Under the pieces are notes generated by a model that was not told the origin of the DNA, made no database searches, and worked only from the letters and a program-made list of their open reading frames with translations. DNA of 64,000 nt, from the NCBI RefSeq assembly GCF_000425485.1, contig NZ_AUDN01000007.1, forward strand, positions 1 through 64,000, given 5' to 3'. Shown here in pieces: positions 6,640-15,820 of the stretch; positions within the stretch are counted from its first letter, which is position 1, and each line of letters starts with the position of its first letter. The translations under genes were made by a program, and so were the position numbers. The stretch comes from Flavobacterium tegetincola DSM 22377 (lineage in GTDB: Bacteria; Bacteroidota; Bacteroidia; Flavobacteriales; Flavobacteriaceae).

Positions 6640-7418
6640 TTCCAAAAGCATATATAACCGCATGGCGTAAAAAAGTACCCTGGCAAGAGGATTTTCAGGT
6701 AGAACAAGATTTGGTAATTGAAAGAGCGTTAATGGCCATTTATAGCGATGAATATTTAAAAGGGAAATTAGCTTTTAGAGGAGGAACTGCTTTACACAAA
6801 TTATATCTATCACCTGCAGCAAGGTACTCTGAAGACATAGATTTAGTACAAATTACCGCAGAGCCTTTTGGTCCAATTATGGATAAACTTCGCGAGGTAC
6901 TGTCTTTTTTGGGTCACAAACCTATACGTAAACAGAAACAACATAACAACACATTAGTCTACCGTTTTGATTCAGAAGACGGAATACCATTAAGGCTAAA
7001 AGTCGAAGTCAACTGTAGAGAACATCATACCATTTTTGGTGTTCAAGAAGTTAAGTATACTATGCAATCTGAATGGTTCACTGGAGAAGTATCAATACCA
7101 TCTTATCACCTCACCGAGTTGTTGGGAACAAAAATGCGTGCGCTTTACCAAAGAAGAAAAGGAAGGGATTTGTTTGATATGTGGTATGCAATAACGAAAA
7201 ATGATGTATCTCCACAAATAATTATTGAAGCATGGAACTTTTACATGAACGAAGAAGGCAATAGTATAACGCAAAAAGAATTTCTCGAAAATATGGAAAA
7301 GAAAATTGCAGATCAAGATTTCGTAGGCGATATGGAAGGATTATTAAGACCCGGTTTGTCTTATAACATTATCGAAGCTTATGAATTTGTGAAAACAAAC
7401 TTATTGGAGAAAATTTAA
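6636..7418 (+). CDS. abiEii: AbiEii nucleotidyltransferase toxin
   Basis: 260 residues. The nucleotidyltransferase signature is complete: G49-G50-T51, Lys55 and S65-E66-D67-I68-D69 (RYSEDIDLV), followed by the later basic/acidic motif KGRDLFDMWY. These are the residues of the AbiEii/AbiGii family, a DNA-polymerase-beta-like fold; members such as MenT transfer nucleotides to tRNA ends and stop growth. No truncation is seen, and the gene starts within the antitoxin stop codon. It is probably an active toxin held in check by its partner. Abortive infection against phage is the known phenotype of the family, not demonstrated here. Confidence 0.9.
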   Translation: MIPKAYITAWRKKVPWQEDFQVEQDLVIERALMAIYSDEYLKGKLAFRGGTALHKLYLSPAARYSEDIDLVQITAEPFGPIMDKLREVLSFLGHKPIRKQKQHNNTLVYRFDSEDGIPLRLKVEVNCREHHTIFGVQEVKYTMQSEWFTGEVSIPSYHLTELLGTKMRALYQRRKGRDLFDMWYAITKNDVSPQIIIEAWNFYMNEEGNSITQKEFLENMEKKIADQDFVGDMEGLLRPGLSYNIIEAYEFVKTNLLEKI

Positions 7419-7420
7419 AG

Positions 7421-7630
7421 GTGAATAATAGAGATGACTAGCATAAATAACCAATAATTGGATGTGCAACTGCAATTGGTGAAGAAGGGATTGCATATAG
7501 CAACGGTAGTCATTTAATTAGAAGTGATAACTTATGGGAAGATGAAATTTTAGCCATGCACATTCATCCATTTATTAGAGAAGAGCGGTTTAAAATTTTG
7601 ATGGAGAAGATAGAACAAATAATAAAATAA
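7421..7630 (+). pseudogene. Unrecognised small gene with two in-frame stops
   Basis: A GTG at 7421, two bases after the toxin stop, opens a frame that meets TAG (7439) and TAA (7448), then runs cleanly: PIIGCATAIGEEGIAYSNGS, HLIRSDNLWEDEILAMHIHP, FIREERFKILMEKIEQIIK, ending at TAA 7628. The clean 59-codon part has normal composition and a plausible protein look, so it is probably the 3' end of a decayed gene. I do not recognise the family. Confidence 0.35.
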
Positions 7631-7730
7631 AAGCTGTACTATTGGTATAAATCATTTTAGAATATATTGAGACAATTAAAATAACTCAACTTTTAATGTC
7701 ACTAGCAATTTAATTTTAAACAGAATTTAT

Positions 7731-7871
7731 ATGGAAACTATTCAAGCAATTAAACCGGGACCTAAACCTAACAAAGAGGACGGAACGCCTGATGAAAGAA
7801 GGAGAGTTACGCCGCCCAATAAGGATAAGCATCCTGATTTAAAGCCTCATAAGCATAGGCCAAAGGATTAG
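7731..7871 (+). CDS. 46-residue Pro/Lys-rich basic protein
   Basis: ATG 7731 to TAG 7871. The product starts METIQAIKPGPKPNKEDG and ends KPHKHRPKD; it has no hydrophobic segment and is rich in Pro, Lys and Asp, so it is probably disordered and cytoplasmic. A strong terminator follows at once, which supports a real transcript. Too short to assign; similar short proteins occur in flavobacterial genomes near mobile regions (recollection only). Confidence 0.5.
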   Translation: METIQAIKPGPKPNKEDGTPDERRRVTPPNKDKHPDLKPHKHRPKD

Positions 7872-7883
7872 AATTAATAAAAT

Positions 7884-7914
7884 AAAAAAGACAGCTCAAT
7901 TGCTGTCTTTTTTT
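7884..7914. terminator. Bidirectional intrinsic terminator
   Basis: AAAAAGACAGC (7885-7895) pairs with GCTGTCTTTTT (7902-7912) around a 6-base loop, with A and T tracts on both sides. It can stop the small basic gene on the plus strand and the integrase on the minus strand. Confidence 0.8.
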
Positions 7915-7951
7915 GTATTTTGAACCGTGGATTATTTTTTAAAACTAATGA

Positions 7952-9187
7952 TTAGGATGATTTCTTAATTGCTTTATCTGCTAATTTCTGTTTTAGCAAG
8001 TTCATATCTTCACTTACTTTGCGGTCCACAACTTTCGCATAATGCTGCGTAGTTCTTAAGTTTTTATGTCCAAGCATTTTGCTTACGCTTTCTATTGGAA
8101 CACCGTTGGTTAATGTAACCGTAGTAGCGAATGTGTGTCGCGCCATGTGAAAGGTCAGTTCCTTGTTAATTTCACAGAGCGTTGCAATTTCTTTTAAATA
8201 CGCATTCATTTTCTGATTACTTAAAATAGGAAGTAATTTATTCTGGATTATGCACTCCTTTTGTTTACTGTACTTTTCGATGATCATTGCCGTAACCGGT
8301 AATATTGGAATTTTGGAAGCGGCTTCTGTCTTCTGCCTGTGCGTGAAAATCCATTGGTCGCCGTCGATACCAAAAGTAATATTTTCTTTGGTCAAATTCT
8401 TTACGTCAATATATGCGAGACCGGTGAAACAGCTGAAAAGAAATAGGTCGCAGACCAATTCTAATCGGGGAGTGGTAAACTTTTTTTCAATTAAATTTTG
8501 AATTTCTTCTTCGGAGAGATAAGTGCGCTCCAGTTCTCTAATTTTTGATTTGTAGTTTGCGAATGGGTTTTTATCAATCCAATCGTTTGCGATGCAGATT
8601 TTAATTATTTTACTAAAATTCTTAATGTATTTAACTGCTGTATTATTTGCACAGTTTCTCACACTTCGCAAGTAGAATTCATAGTCCATAATAAATGCAT
8701 GGTCTATTTTATTCAATTCAATATCTGATGTTCCATACTTCCACTGCATGAACTCCACTGTGTGCTTTAGAGAGGTTGTGTAACGCTCTAAAGTCCCTGC
8801 CGCATATTCTTTACCTACGAGTTCTTTTATTCGATTGTTGCGGTCTTCGAATATTGGGATAAGCGTTCTTTTAGGTTCTTCCTTATTCAAAATATTATCC
8901 TTAAAACTACTGTAAGTAATTGCTATATCTTTCTTGAATAACTTTTTTTCAGATTCGACTGTTTGTTGTGTCAAATATTCGAGATGACTATTAATTGATC
9001 TCGCTTCTTCTGAACTACCCCGCATTTTTCCAAATTCACTCGACCAGTTTATAGGATTTATATACTTGCCGGTACTTCGATCTAATCTCTTGCCATTAAT
9101 GGTAATCCGATGATAAATTGGTACTAGCCCTAAACTGTTGATTTTTGCTCTCTTTAAGTAAAAAAGATTTATGATTACTGTTTTCAT
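7952..9187 (-). CDS. Tyrosine-type site-specific integrase of the island
   Basis: 411 residues. The N-terminal arm-binding domain (INLFYLKRAKINSLGLVPIY) is followed by a SAM-like core-binding domain (YTTSLKHTVEFMQWKYG) and the catalytic domain. Seen residues: HMARHTFAT with Arg350, LGHKNLRTTQHYAKV with His and nucleophile Tyr383, and a Lys in THRQKTEAASKIP. The first catalytic Arg is replaced by Ala258 in CFTGLAYID; this is usual in this Bacteroidetes branch, and the CTnDOT integrase also lacks it. The gene sits 250 bases from the 3' end of a tRNA-Ser, the classic place for the integrase of an element inserted in a tRNA gene. Confidence 0.92.
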   Translation of the reverse strand: MKTVIINLFYLKRAKINSLGLVPIYHRITINGKRLDRSTGKYINPINWSSEFGKMRGSSEEARSINSHLEYLTQQTVESEKKLFKKDIAITYSSFKDNILNKEEPKRTLIPIFEDRNNRIKELVGKEYAAGTLERYTTSLKHTVEFMQWKYGTSDIELNKIDHAFIMDYEFYLRSVRNCANNTAVKYIKNFSKIIKICIANDWIDKNPFANYKSKIRELERTYLSEEEIQNLIEKKFTTPRLELVCDLFLFSCFTGLAYIDVKNLTKENITFGIDGDQWIFTHRQKTEAASKIPILPVTAMIIEKYSKQKECIIQNKLLPILSNQKMNAYLKEIATLCEINKELTFHMARHTFATTVTLTNGVPIESVSKMLGHKNLRTTQHYAKVVDRKVSEDMNLLKQKLADKAIKKSS

Positions 9188-9281
9188 ATTGGTGACTTTT
9201 AGAAATTAATAATTTACGATTAAAATCCAAACGACACAAGATGTTCAATAGGTGTACTGGTTCAGTCTAAACAATGTGGCT

Positions 9282-9327
9282 CAATTCGGGGCACAATTTT
9301 TAGCCTAGTTTGATGTGCCCCTAATTG
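9282..9327. promoter_or_regulatory. Inverted repeat upstream of the integrase
   Basis: CAATTCGGGGCACA (9282-9295) and TGTGCCCCTAATTG (9314-9327) are inverted with one mismatch. The site lies between the integrase start and the tRNA. It could be an integrase arm site, a control site for int, or a hairpin in the leader. Confidence 0.5.
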
Positions 9328-9379
9328 TACTCCTTTTCGATTGAAAACAATTGTGTTTCTTTTGCTTTATGTAAAAGAA

Positions 9380-9413
9380 AAAACCCCTTAAATCATACGA
9401 TTTGAGGGGTTTT
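9380..9413. terminator. Terminator downstream of tRNA-Ser
   Basis: AAAACCCCT (9380-9388) pairs with AGGGGTTTT (9405-9413); AAATC/GATTT extends the stem inward. On the minus strand the stem ends in a T run, which fits termination of the tRNA transcript. Confidence 0.75.
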
Positions 9414-9436
9414 AAGATACTTTGAAAAGTATTGTG

Positions 9437-9521
9437 CGGAGAAAGAGGGATTCGAACCCCCGGACCTGTTACAGTCAACAGTTTTCAAGACTGCCGCATT
9501 CGACCGCTCTGCCATTTCTCC
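9437..9521 (-). tRNA. tRNA-Ser(UGA)
   Basis: Read on the minus strand: acceptor GGAGAAA pairs with TTTCTCC, the anticodon loop is CTTGAAA with anticodon TGA, a long class II variable arm follows, and the T-arm holds GGTTCGAATCC. CCA is not encoded. Its 3' end points toward the integrase, so it is the presumed integration target. A second copy of the tRNA 3' end is not visible in the window. Confidence 0.95.
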
Positions 9522-9664
9522 AGTCTGTCGCTTTCATTACCTGATTGCGAGTGCAAATATAAGACGTTTTTTGAATACTCAAAGCATTTTTTGATAAAAA
9601 ATTGCAAATTTTTTCTTTATATTTTTCAACAATTTAATACTCTTATAGTTAAAAGAAAAATAAA

Positions 9665-10798
9665 TTAGAAATTAATGTAATCTACAATTTCTAAACCGTA
9701 CCCAATCATACCTACACGCTTGGATTGTTGTGAATTTGACATCAAGCAGATGTGTGAAATATCAATGTCATGTAAAATTTGAGCTCCAATTCCAAAATCT
9801 TTGGAATCCATTACAATTTTTGGCGCTTTGTAAATTCCCTCTGATTGCAGCGATTTTAGCTCTGTAATGCGATTAAGCAAATTTATAGAATGACTTTCCT
9901 GATTTATAAAAATAATAGCTCCTTTGCCTTGCTCATTGATAACCTTAAACATATCATCTAACTTTTGATCCGCGTTATTCGTTAGCGTACCTAATAAATC
10001 ATTATTGACCAATGTTGAATTAATCCGTGTTAAAACAGTATCTCCTAAGTTCCAAGTCCCTTTTGTTAATGCAATGTGAACCTGTTTATTGGTAGTTTGT
10101 AAATACGCTCTTAATCGATAAGTTCCAAAACGAGTTTCAATATTAAAGTCTTCTTTTTTGACAATTAAACTATCATGCTGCATGCGGTACGCAACTAAAT
10201 CCTCAATAGAAACTAATTTTAAATTAAATCTTTTGGCAACTTGCACTAACTCTGGTAAGCGTGCCATCGTACCGTCTTCATTCATGATTTCACAAATAAC
10301 TCCAGCGGGTTTAAACCCTGCCAATCTTGCAAAATCTATTGCTGCTTCTGTATGTCCTGTTCTTCTCAATACACCACCTTGCTTTGCAATAAGTGGAAAA
10401 ATATGTCCTGGACGTGCTAAGTCAAAAGCTTTTGTTTCGCCATCTATCAATGCCAAAACAGTCTTAGCACGATCTCCAGCAGAAATACCTGTGGTAACAC
10501 CATTTCCTTTTAAGTCTACTGAAACTGTAAAAGCGGTCTCTAAATGATCTGTATTATTGGAAACCATTGTGCGTAAATCTAATTCTTTACAGCGACTTTC
10601 GGTCAATGGTGCACAAATCAACCCTCTACCGTGAGTTGCCATGAAATTGATCATTTCGGGCGTAATCATCTCAGCAGCACAAAGAAAATCCCCTTCATTT
10701 TCACGATCTTCATCATCTACAACGATGATGATCTTTCCGTTTCTAATATCTTCAATCGCTTCTTCAATGGTATTGAGTTGTATTTTGTCAGTGGACAT
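9665..10798 (-). CDS. ribB: 3,4-dihydroxy-2-butanone-4-phosphate synthase with degenerate GTP cyclohydrolase II-like domain
   Basis: 377 residues from the ATG at 10798; a longer frame to 10864 has no family support. The N-terminal 200 residues are a full DHBP synthase: [36 protein letters not shown] and [16 protein letters not shown], making the four-carbon unit of riboflavin from ribulose 5-phosphate. The C-terminal domain aligns with RibA, but the zinc site (HSE-LTGD-FGS-RCDCG type) has become [20 protein letters not shown] with no cysteine, so GTP cyclohydrolase activity is unlikely. The start overlaps the upstream permease gene by 11 bases, which suggests coupling in the tpx-dgkA-ftsK-lolA run. 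Confidence 0.9.
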   Translation of the reverse strand: MSTDKIQLNTIEEAIEDIRNGKIIIVVDDEDRENEGDFLCAAEMITPEMINFMATHGRGLICAPLTESRCKELDLRTMVSNNTDHLETAFTVSVDLKGNGVTTGISAGDRAKTVLALIDGETKAFDLARPGHIFPLIAKQGGVLRRTGHTEAAIDFARLAGFKPAGVICEIMNEDGTMARLPELVQVAKRFNLKLVSIEDLVAYRMQHDSLIVKKEDFNIETRFGTYRLRAYLQTTNKQVHIALTKGTWNLGDTVLTRINSTLVNNDLLGTLTNNADQKLDDMFKVINEQGKGAIIFINQESHSINLLNRITELKSLQSEGIYKAPKIVMDSKDFGIGAQILHDIDISHICLMSNSQQSKRVGMIGYGLEIVDYINF

Positions 10799-12272
10799 CT
10801 TTTTTATCTTTGTTTTTGTTAAAAATCTTTTTAAATAAATTTTGAATGGGTGTAAACACAGCATCCATATTGATCAAGCCAATATCGTTCGTTGCACGAT
10901 AGGTTAGTAATAATGCAAAAGGCGTCAGAATAATGCTAGACATCCAAACTCCTAAAAATGGCGTTAAGCCGTCTTCTTGTGCAATTTTTTTACCAAATGT
11001 ATTTGTAAAATGAAATGTTATAAAAATCAAAACTGCAAAAACGATTGGCAAACCAAGACCACCTTTTCTAATAATTGCTCCAAGAGGTGCACCAATAAAA
11101 AAGAGTAAAATGCAGGCATAGCCCATTACAAATTTCTCGTGTATGGCAATATAGTGGTTGTTAATGTTTTTTCGTTTTGAATGAAAGTCTTCTCTTGAAC
11201 CTTGGATACTAAAATTAGTACTAGTAACACTATTGAATGCCAATTCAAGAAAACGCGATTGTTCAGCTGTAGTTAAGTCGGCAAGAATATCATCCGGAAT
11301 GATGGTTTTTACAGTTTCTTTGGGTAAAGAATCTTGATTTTCAGTGCGAAATTGTTCCCGTAATGGACCACTTTCTATACCACTTCGGCTGTGGATATTT
11401 TCAGCAAACGACACAATTTCGTTTTTGTAGTTTAAATTTAAAGAATCTAATGTGTAATGCAATTCTCTGATATTCAACATGGTGTTTGTTCCTGCGGCAA
11501 TGGTTTCTTCAGAGTCACCTTTACTCAATTGCGATAAATCTAAATTCATCGTATATTTTTTAAATGCAGTTTTTGCAAACGGTATTTTTCTACGTTCCTC
11601 ATATTTATTAGGAACAATATCTTCATATTGAAAACCATTGTACAAAATAAGCTGCAACATATTAGAGTCTTCACTACTTAATAATTGACCTCTTTCAGCT
11701 TTTATTACGTTAGTCACCCCACTTCCGTTCGGCTTCTTTTTATGGATCGTAACTCCGGTTAATTCATTTCCTTTAGGTCCTGATTTTTTTTCTACTTTGA
11801 TGTTAAAAGGACCTACCTCGCTAAATTGTCCTTCGGCCACGGCCAAAGCAGGTTTAACCTGTGCAATGTTTTGGCGAAAGCTGATGAACTTAAAAGAGGC
11901 ATATGGAATTACGTTGTTCGCAAAAGTAAAAGCAGCAATACTTAGGATGACAATGAATACGATCAAGCTTTTCATTGCTCTTTGCAAAGAAACACCAGAC
12001 GACTTCATAGCTGCAAATTCATAATTTTCAGATAAATCTCCAAACGTCATGATTGAGGCTAGAAGCACAGAAAGTGGCAAAACCAAAGGAACAACATTGG
12101 GCATGGAGTACCCTAGAAACTTTAGAATTAATATAAAATCCAAGTCCTTCCCTGCAAGTTCAGCGATAAAAAGCCAAACGGTTTGCAAAATGAATATAAA
12201 AAAAAGGATTACAAATACCGAAGTAAATGTAATCAGAAATGTTTTTAAAATGTATTTGTCAAGGATTTTCAC
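10788..12272 (-). CDS. LptF/LptG-family permease (lipopolysaccharide export)
   Basis: 494 residues, YjgP/YjgQ family. N-terminal transmembrane helices ([20 protein letters not shown] and following, [20 protein letters not shown]), a large periplasmic middle part (about residues 120-370), and three C-terminal helices ([20 protein letters not shown], then [14 protein letters not shown] and [17 protein letters not shown]). These proteins form the inner-membrane part of the LptB2FG transporter. Slightly long because of a charged periplasmic stretch. Whether it is LptF or LptG cannot be told. It lies between lolA (9 bases upstream) and ribB, consistent with an envelope operon. Confidence 0.88.
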   Translation of the reverse strand: MKILDKYILKTFLITFTSVFVILFFIFILQTVWLFIAELAGKDLDFILILKFLGYSMPNVVPLVLPLSVLLASIMTFGDLSENYEFAAMKSSGVSLQRAMKSLIVFIVILSIAAFTFANNVIPYASFKFISFRQNIAQVKPALAVAEGQFSEVGPFNIKVEKKSGPKGNELTGVTIHKKKPNGSGVTNVIKAERGQLLSSEDSNMLQLILYNGFQYEDIVPNKYEERRKIPFAKTAFKKYTMNLDLSQLSKGDSEETIAAGTNTMLNIRELHYTLDSLNLNYKNEIVSFAENIHSRSGIESGPLREQFRTENQDSLPKETVKTIIPDDILADLTTAEQSRFLELAFNSVTSTNFSIQGSREDFHSKRKNINNHYIAIHEKFVMGYACILLFFIGAPLGAIIRKGGLGLPIVFAVLIFITFHFTNTFGKKIAQEDGLTPFLGVWMSSIILTPFALLLTYRATNDIGLINMDAVFTPIQNLFKKIFNKNKDKKDVH

Positions 12273-12281
12273 TCCAGTTCT

Positions 12282-12935
12282 TTAGTCTATGTTGTTAATG
12301 TAATAATTAGGATATTTACTTTTAACAAATGTAAACTGATTTTTTGAAACGGGCTGATTGGTTTTAAAAGAATTAACAACAATTGTTGTTTTAGTACCAT
12401 TCTTACCAGTTTCAATCACATTGTAAATATTTTTTGTCTGAACATCAATGCCCAAAAGCACTTCTTTTCGTTGGTCTTTTGAACTGATAGGAATCAATTT
12501 TATGTATTGGATCTTTCTTCCACGAACATTTTGCAAAATATCCCATGAATATTTATAACCTTTATTGAAAAAAGTTAACATTTTAGAAGGAGTAATGGCA
12601 CTCTCGTCTTTTTCATCAAAGTTAGAAACACTAATTTCTTCGTCTTCAGGTACAATAGTATATACTTTTTTACCATCAAAAATTTTAGTAATACCCATAA
12701 AGTTTAATACGTAATTATTGTTTTGCAATAATACGTTTCCTTTACTTTCCTGATTGATGTTCTCTTTGCTGTTTTGCAATGAATACTTGAAATCAATGGC
12801 AATATTGCTATAACTTTTAACTTTTGAAGTTACGTCATCCAACAAAGCTTTCGCTTTCGCATCTTGAGCATTTGCAGTAAAATTAAAAACTAGAGCAAAA
12901 AATAAGGAGAATAAAAACGGGATCTTGAATTTCAT
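12282..12935 (-). CDS. lolA: LolA-like outer-membrane lipoprotein carrier
   Basis: 217 residues from ATG 12935, one base after the ftsK stop; another ATG at 12956 inside ftsK would give seven more residues, and I prefer the later one because it leaves a compact signal peptide (MKFKIPFLFSLFFALVFNFT then ANAQ). The mature part (AKALLDDVTSKVKSYSNIAI, GNVLLQNNNYVLNFMGITKI, then PSKMLTFFN and GIDVQTKNIYNVI) has the LolA/LolB half-barrel pattern. In the periplasm it would carry lipoproteins from the inner to the outer membrane. Its place next to an LptF/G-type permease fits envelope biogenesis. Confidence 0.8.
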   Translation of the reverse strand: MKFKIPFLFSLFFALVFNFTANAQDAKAKALLDDVTSKVKSYSNIAIDFKYSLQNSKENINQESKGNVLLQNNNYVLNFMGITKIFDGKKVYTIVPEDEEISVSNFDEKDESAITPSKMLTFFNKGYKYSWDILQNVRGRKIQYIKLIPISSKDQRKEVLLGIDVQTKNIYNVIETGKNGTKTTIVVNSFKTNQPVSKNQFTFVKSKYPNYYINNID

Positions 12936-12936
12936 T

Positions 12937-15387
12937 TTAAAATGTATTTTTTTCATTATTAAAAAAATCGTCAAGAGCACTTAAATCTTGGATTAAAACG
13001 CCTCGTGCTTTACTGCCTTCAAAAGGTCCTACAATTCCTGCAGACTCCAGTTGGTCAATTAAACGTCCGGCACGATTGTAGCCTAGTTTTAATTTTCTTT
13101 GCAATAAAGAAGCGGATCCTTGTTGAGCTGTTACAATTATTTCTGCAGCCTCTCTAAATAAAGTATCTCTTTCGGAAATATCCATATCAAGTTTAGTGCC
13201 ACTTTCTTCATTGCCAGTAAATTCAGGTAATAAGTAGGCGTCATTATAGCCTTTTTGTGCGCCAATAAATTCTGTAATTCGTTCTACTTCTGGTGTATCC
13301 ACAAAGGCACATTGTACCCGAACTACATCATTTCCATTGGTATACAATAAATCTCCACGTCCAATCAATTGATCTGCTCCTGCCGTATCTAATATAGTTC
13401 GTGAATCTATTTTTGAGGTCACTCGAAAAGCGATTCGTGCAGGGAAATTGGCTTTAATGATACCTGTAATGACGTTTACCGAAGGTCTTTGCGTAGCAAT
13501 TATTAAGTGAATTCCAATAGCTCGTGCCAATTGTGCTAGTCGAGCAATCGGAGTTTCCACTTCCTTACCGGCTGTCATAATTAAATCGGCAAACTCATCC
13601 ACAACCAAGACAATATACGGTAAAAATCGGTGTCCATTTTCAGGATTCAATTTTCTACCTTTAAACTTATCGTTATATTCTTTAATATTCCGAACCATTG
13701 CATCTTTAAGCAAGTTGTAACGGTTGTCCATTTCAATACAAAGCGAATTTAAAGTATTAATTACCTTTGCGTTATCAGTGATAATAGCATCGCCTCCGTC
13801 TGGAAGTTTGGCTAAATAATGGCGTTCAATTTTGTTAAATAAAGTAAGCTCTACTTTTTTAGGATCTACTAACACGAATTTTACTTCCGCAGGGTGTTTT
13901 TTGTATAAAAGAGAGGTTAAAACTGCATTTAAACCAACTGATTTTCCTTGACCCGTAGCTCCAGCCATTAGTAAGTGGGGCATTTTGGCTAAATCAACTA
14001 CAAAAGTTTCATTGCTAATTGTTTTACCTAAAGCAATTGGAAGTTCCATTTCTGCTTCTTGAAAACGTGCTGAACCAAGAACACTTTTCATAGAAACCAT
14101 CGTTGGATTTTTGTTCGGAACTTCAATACCAATGGTCCCTTTTCCAGGGATAGGTGCGATAATTCGAATACCTAATGCAGATAAAGAAAGCGCGATATCG
14201 TCTTCTAAACTTTTAATTTTTGAAATACGAATTCCTGCCTCAGGAACGATTTCATACAATGTTACTGAAGGACCTACCGTAGCTTTAATCTGTGCAATTT
14301 CAATTTTATAATTGCGCAAAGTTTCCACAATGCGATTCTTATTTTCTTCTAATTCAGCTTGATTGATCGTAATTCCGCCCGTTGAATATTCCTTTAATAG
14401 ATCTAAAGAAGGAAATTTATATTTGGATAAGTCTAGAGTAGGGTCAAACAATCCAAAATCAGCCACCAATCGAGATGCTATATTTTCGTCAATTGTTTCT
14501 TCTTCCGCTACTTTTTCTATTACAAAGTCTTCTTGTTGTGGTACTTCTTCAACAACTAAGTCGGGTGAAGCAACAATTGGCTTTGGTTTTACATCCAATT
14601 GCAATTCCGATGAATTACTAATTGTGGGTTTAAGCACTTCTCGGTCAATTTCAAATTTTGATGCTGGTTTCTGAACAGGTTCTTTTCTAATTAATTCCGG
14701 CTCTTCTTCTACTGCAAATTCTTCTAAATTATAAGAAGGCACTTCCTCACGTGTTTTCTTTAGGGCTTCAAAATCAGCATTTACTTTATTTTTTGTTTTT
14801 TCAAAAGCATGTTTCACTGCGTCTGGCGAAATCTTTATTCTAAAAATAAGAAAGATGATTATTCCAAAAATGAGAACGAGTAAAGTTCCAGTTTTCCCTA
14901 AGTAATCTTGTAAGTAATCGTTCATTTCAAATCCAATTACACCACCTAGTTCAGGCAATTGGGTTGCAAAAAAACCGAAAAGTATAGAAACTACAATAGC
15001 TACAAAACTATCCCAAAACCAGCTGCTGCGTAATTTTCTTACAGATAAATCTAAAATTAAATAAGCGCCAGTTAAAAAGAATAATCGTACAAATATAAAT
15101 GCGGCAAGGCCAAAACCGTCGTAAACAAAGAGATTGGAAAGATAGGCTCCAAATTTGCCCAACCAATTACGGACTTCAATGCTTCGATTTCCAACTTCAT
15201 GAACGGCGCTTTGGTCTTGATGACCATAGACATAAAAAGAAATAAAAGAAAGCGTCAGAGCTACAGCAAATAAAATCAATAATGTTCCAAAAATGACTTT
15301 GTACTGTCGAGATAAACCTTTCCTTTTTGTGGGAGTAGAGGTGGATGTGTTTTTGGAAGTCGTTTGTTTTTTAGTTGATTTTGCCAT
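12937..15387 (-). CDS. ftsK: DNA translocase FtsK/SpoIIIE
   Basis: 816 residues. Four transmembrane helices within the first 190 residues (VIFGTLLILFAVALTLSFIS, GLAAFIFVRLFFLTGAYLIL, FVAIVVSILFGFFATQLP, GTLLVLIFGIIIFLIF), a short charged linker, then the motor: GATGQGKSVG with Walker A Lys482, Walker B VVDEFADLI, and IATQRPSVNVITG. The C-terminal winged-helix gamma domain (ASLLQRKLKLGYNRAGRLID) reads the polar KOPS-type motifs. It pumps chromosome DNA through the septum and helps dimer resolution. Shorter than E. coli FtsK because the Pro/Gln-rich linker is missing, as usual in Bacteroidetes. Confidence 0.95.
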   Translation of the reverse strand: MAKSTKKQTTSKNTSTSTPTKRKGLSRQYKVIFGTLLILFAVALTLSFISFYVYGHQDQSAVHEVGNRSIEVRNWLGKFGAYLSNLFVYDGFGLAAFIFVRLFFLTGAYLILDLSVRKLRSSWFWDSFVAIVVSILFGFFATQLPELGGVIGFEMNDYLQDYLGKTGTLLVLIFGIIIFLIFRIKISPDAVKHAFEKTKNKVNADFEALKKTREEVPSYNLEEFAVEEEPELIRKEPVQKPASKFEIDREVLKPTISNSSELQLDVKPKPIVASPDLVVEEVPQQEDFVIEKVAEEETIDENIASRLVADFGLFDPTLDLSKYKFPSLDLLKEYSTGGITINQAELEENKNRIVETLRNYKIEIAQIKATVGPSVTLYEIVPEAGIRISKIKSLEDDIALSLSALGIRIIAPIPGKGTIGIEVPNKNPTMVSMKSVLGSARFQEAEMELPIALGKTISNETFVVDLAKMPHLLMAGATGQGKSVGLNAVLTSLLYKKHPAEVKFVLVDPKKVELTLFNKIERHYLAKLPDGGDAIITDNAKVINTLNSLCIEMDNRYNLLKDAMVRNIKEYNDKFKGRKLNPENGHRFLPYIVLVVDEFADLIMTAGKEVETPIARLAQLARAIGIHLIIATQRPSVNVITGIIKANFPARIAFRVTSKIDSRTILDTAGADQLIGRGDLLYTNGNDVVRVQCAFVDTPEVERITEFIGAQKGYNDAYLLPEFTGNEESGTKLDMDISERDTLFREAAEIIVTAQQGSASLLQRKLKLGYNRAGRLIDQLESAGIVGPFEGSKARGVLIQDLSALDDFFNNEKNTF

Positions 15388-15443
15388 GCTGCAGGGAAAA
15401 GCTTATAAGTATAAATGTAAACTATTTAATATTTTTTCAAGTA

Positions 15444-15818
15444 TTAAAGCGCTTGAATAATAGGGATGTAGATAATTGCACCAATGATAAAGGCGGTTAT
15501 GGCAGCAAAAAACACGGCACCAGCGGCTATGTCTTTTATAAAACCAATTCGTTCATGATATTCAGGATGAATAAAATCTGCAATTTTTTCAACTGCGGTG
15601 TTCAACCCTTCAATACTTAAAACTAAACCAATGGCAAAAGTTTGAAAAAGCCAGTCCGTATGTGAAATTTTAAAGTAAAAACCAGCAATTGTAACCAGAA
15701 TTCCCAAAGAAAACTGTACCATAATACTGTGTTCAGTTGTAATGAGTTTGTATGCGCCAACAAGGGCGAATTTTAAACTTTTAAGTCTTCCGGTTACAAA
15801 TGTGTGATCTTTTTTCAT
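15444..15818 (-). CDS. dgkA: Diacylglycerol/undecaprenol kinase family protein
   Basis: 124 residues with three membrane helices (MVQFSLGILVTIAGFYF, WLFQTFAIGLVLSIEGLN, AAGAVFFAAITAFIIGAIIY). The family signature is clear: EGLNTAVEKIADFIHPEYHE followed by KDIAAGAVF, where Glu, Asn and Asp bind Mg-ATP. It phosphorylates a lipid alcohol, diacylglycerol or, as in many non-enteric bacteria, undecaprenol. It begins two bases after the tpx stop and precedes ftsK by 56 bases, so it belongs to the same minus-strand transcription unit. Confidence 0.9.
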   Translation of the reverse strand: MKKDHTFVTGRLKSLKFALVGAYKLITTEHSIMVQFSLGILVTIAGFYFKISHTDWLFQTFAIGLVLSIEGLNTAVEKIADFIHPEYHERIGFIKDIAAGAVFFAAITAFIIGAIIYIPIIQAL

Positions 15819-15820
15819 TT

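Noticed and set aside
9432..9668. 78-codon plus-strand frame
   Set aside because: It starts inside the antisense strand of tRNA-Ser.
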